The translations under genes and the position numbers were made by a program. From Dokdonia sp. (GTDB lineage: Bacteria; Bacteroidota; Bacteroidia; Flavobacteriales; Flavobacteriaceae), in NCBI GenBank assembly GCA_020630915.1, contig JAHDIF010000001.1, positions 62,001-126,000 of the forward strand: DNA of 64,000 bases, in the 5' to 3' direction. This document shows, piece after piece, positions 63,835 to 64,000 of this stretch; the stretch's first letter is position 1; each line of letters begins with the position of its first letter. The notes under the pieces are model-generated. The model saw only the letters and a program-made list of their open reading frames with translations. It searched no databases and was not told where the DNA came from.

Positions 63835-64000
63835 ATGAAGTCTGCCTTTTTATACCTTATATTTTTAAGCAGTTTACTTGCTTCTGCACAGTCAGACATA
63901 GACCTGCTGCTTAAGGAATATAACAATCGTACTGTTCCCTATATTTCAGTAGAGCAATTGTATAAGAAAAAAGGAGAATATCTCATTCTAGATACTCGTA
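63835..64000 (+). CDS. Rhodanese-like protein, N-terminal part
   Basis: ATG 63835, 5 nt after the arsS stop; the frame runs off the window after 55 residues. Signal peptide MKSAFLYLIFLSSLLASAQS, then VPYISVEQLYKKKGEYLILD and TR, the start of a rhodanese fold; the active-site Cys would lie outside. Rhodanese-like proteins are known companions of ArsS. Confidence 0.75.
   Translation, partial: MKSAFLYLIFLSSLLASAQSDIDLLLKEYNNRTVPYISVEQLYKKKGEYLILDTR

Overview
The window is a continuous piece of a marine-type Flavobacteriaceae chromosome (Bacteroidota). Supporting signs are the complete type IX secretion/gliding core gldK-gldL-gldM-gldN, exosortase XrtF with its partner protein, Bacteroidota promoters (TTTG ... 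TAnnTTTG), few Shine-Dalgarno sequences, AT-rich DNA, many SPII lipoproteins, peptide-oriented nutrition (DPP-IV plus POT transporters) and a mevalonate-pathway HMG-CoA reductase. The very frequent palindrome GCTTTCGCGAAAGC makes me think of Dokdonia-like genera, but that is a guess from memory. I see no prophage, insertion sequence, CRISPR array or rRNA operon. One tRNA gene (Phe, GAA) is present.

Layout. 1-5.7 kb: a TolC / membrane-fusion / RND efflux operon with a four-helix-bundle gene inserted between its first two genes and 8-bp tandem repeats on both sides of it. 5.7-8.3 kb: a composite inverted repeat, a DUF4199 membrane protein, rplU (L21 with an added HhH-like domain), rpmA and a lipoprotein. 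8.3-15 kb, minus strand: a secreted DUF protein, gldKLMN, and an arginase-fold protein with damaged metal ligands. 15-18 kb, minus strand: topA and a lipoprotein that looks truncated. 18-25 kb, plus strand: miaB, a sigma-54 activator without a sensor domain, lptE, a TPR-like gene, secG, groES, groEL. 25-28.4 kb: DUF3347 lipoprotein and XrtF pair (minus), free-Met-(R)-sulfoxide reductase (plus), MacB-type permease (minus). 28.5-35.7 kb, plus: purH and the rod-shape cluster mreB-mreC-mreD-PBP2-rodA. 35.7-39.8 kb, minus: secreted nuclease, OppC-type permease, C-terminal processing protease. 40-44.9 kb, plus: surE, small membrane protein, lpxB, NlpC/P60 lipoprotein, comEC. 44.9-50.9 kb, minus: thioredoxin-like protein, two tandem POT transporters and DPP-IV, a peptide-use operon. 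51-53.3 kb, plus: HMG-CoA reductase and a GHMP kinase. 53.3-60.9 kb, minus: PpiD-like foldase, CBS/CorC membrane protein, small membrane protein, lptC, TPR protein, outer-membrane protein, coaX. 61.2-61.8 kb, plus: a 41-residue secreted peptide gene overlapping a membrane-protein gene. 62-64 kb: tRNA-Phe and the start of an arsenosugar-biosynthesis cluster (CxxC peroxidase-like protein, radical-SAM ArsS, rhodanese-like protein cut by the window edge).

Most genes are ordinary housekeeping or envelope functions. The unexplained layer is repetitive DNA: 17 exact copies of the 14-bp palindrome in 64 kb; two places where a hairpin is inserted at the same base of that palindrome; a longer ~60-bp repeat built on it; matching, covarying hairpins 14-15 nt before the rpmA and groEL start codons; and short 7-8-bp tandem repeats at gene borders. 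No intergenic stretch exceeds 300 bases. 60938-61211 (upstream of the secreted peptide gene) holds nothing I recognise.
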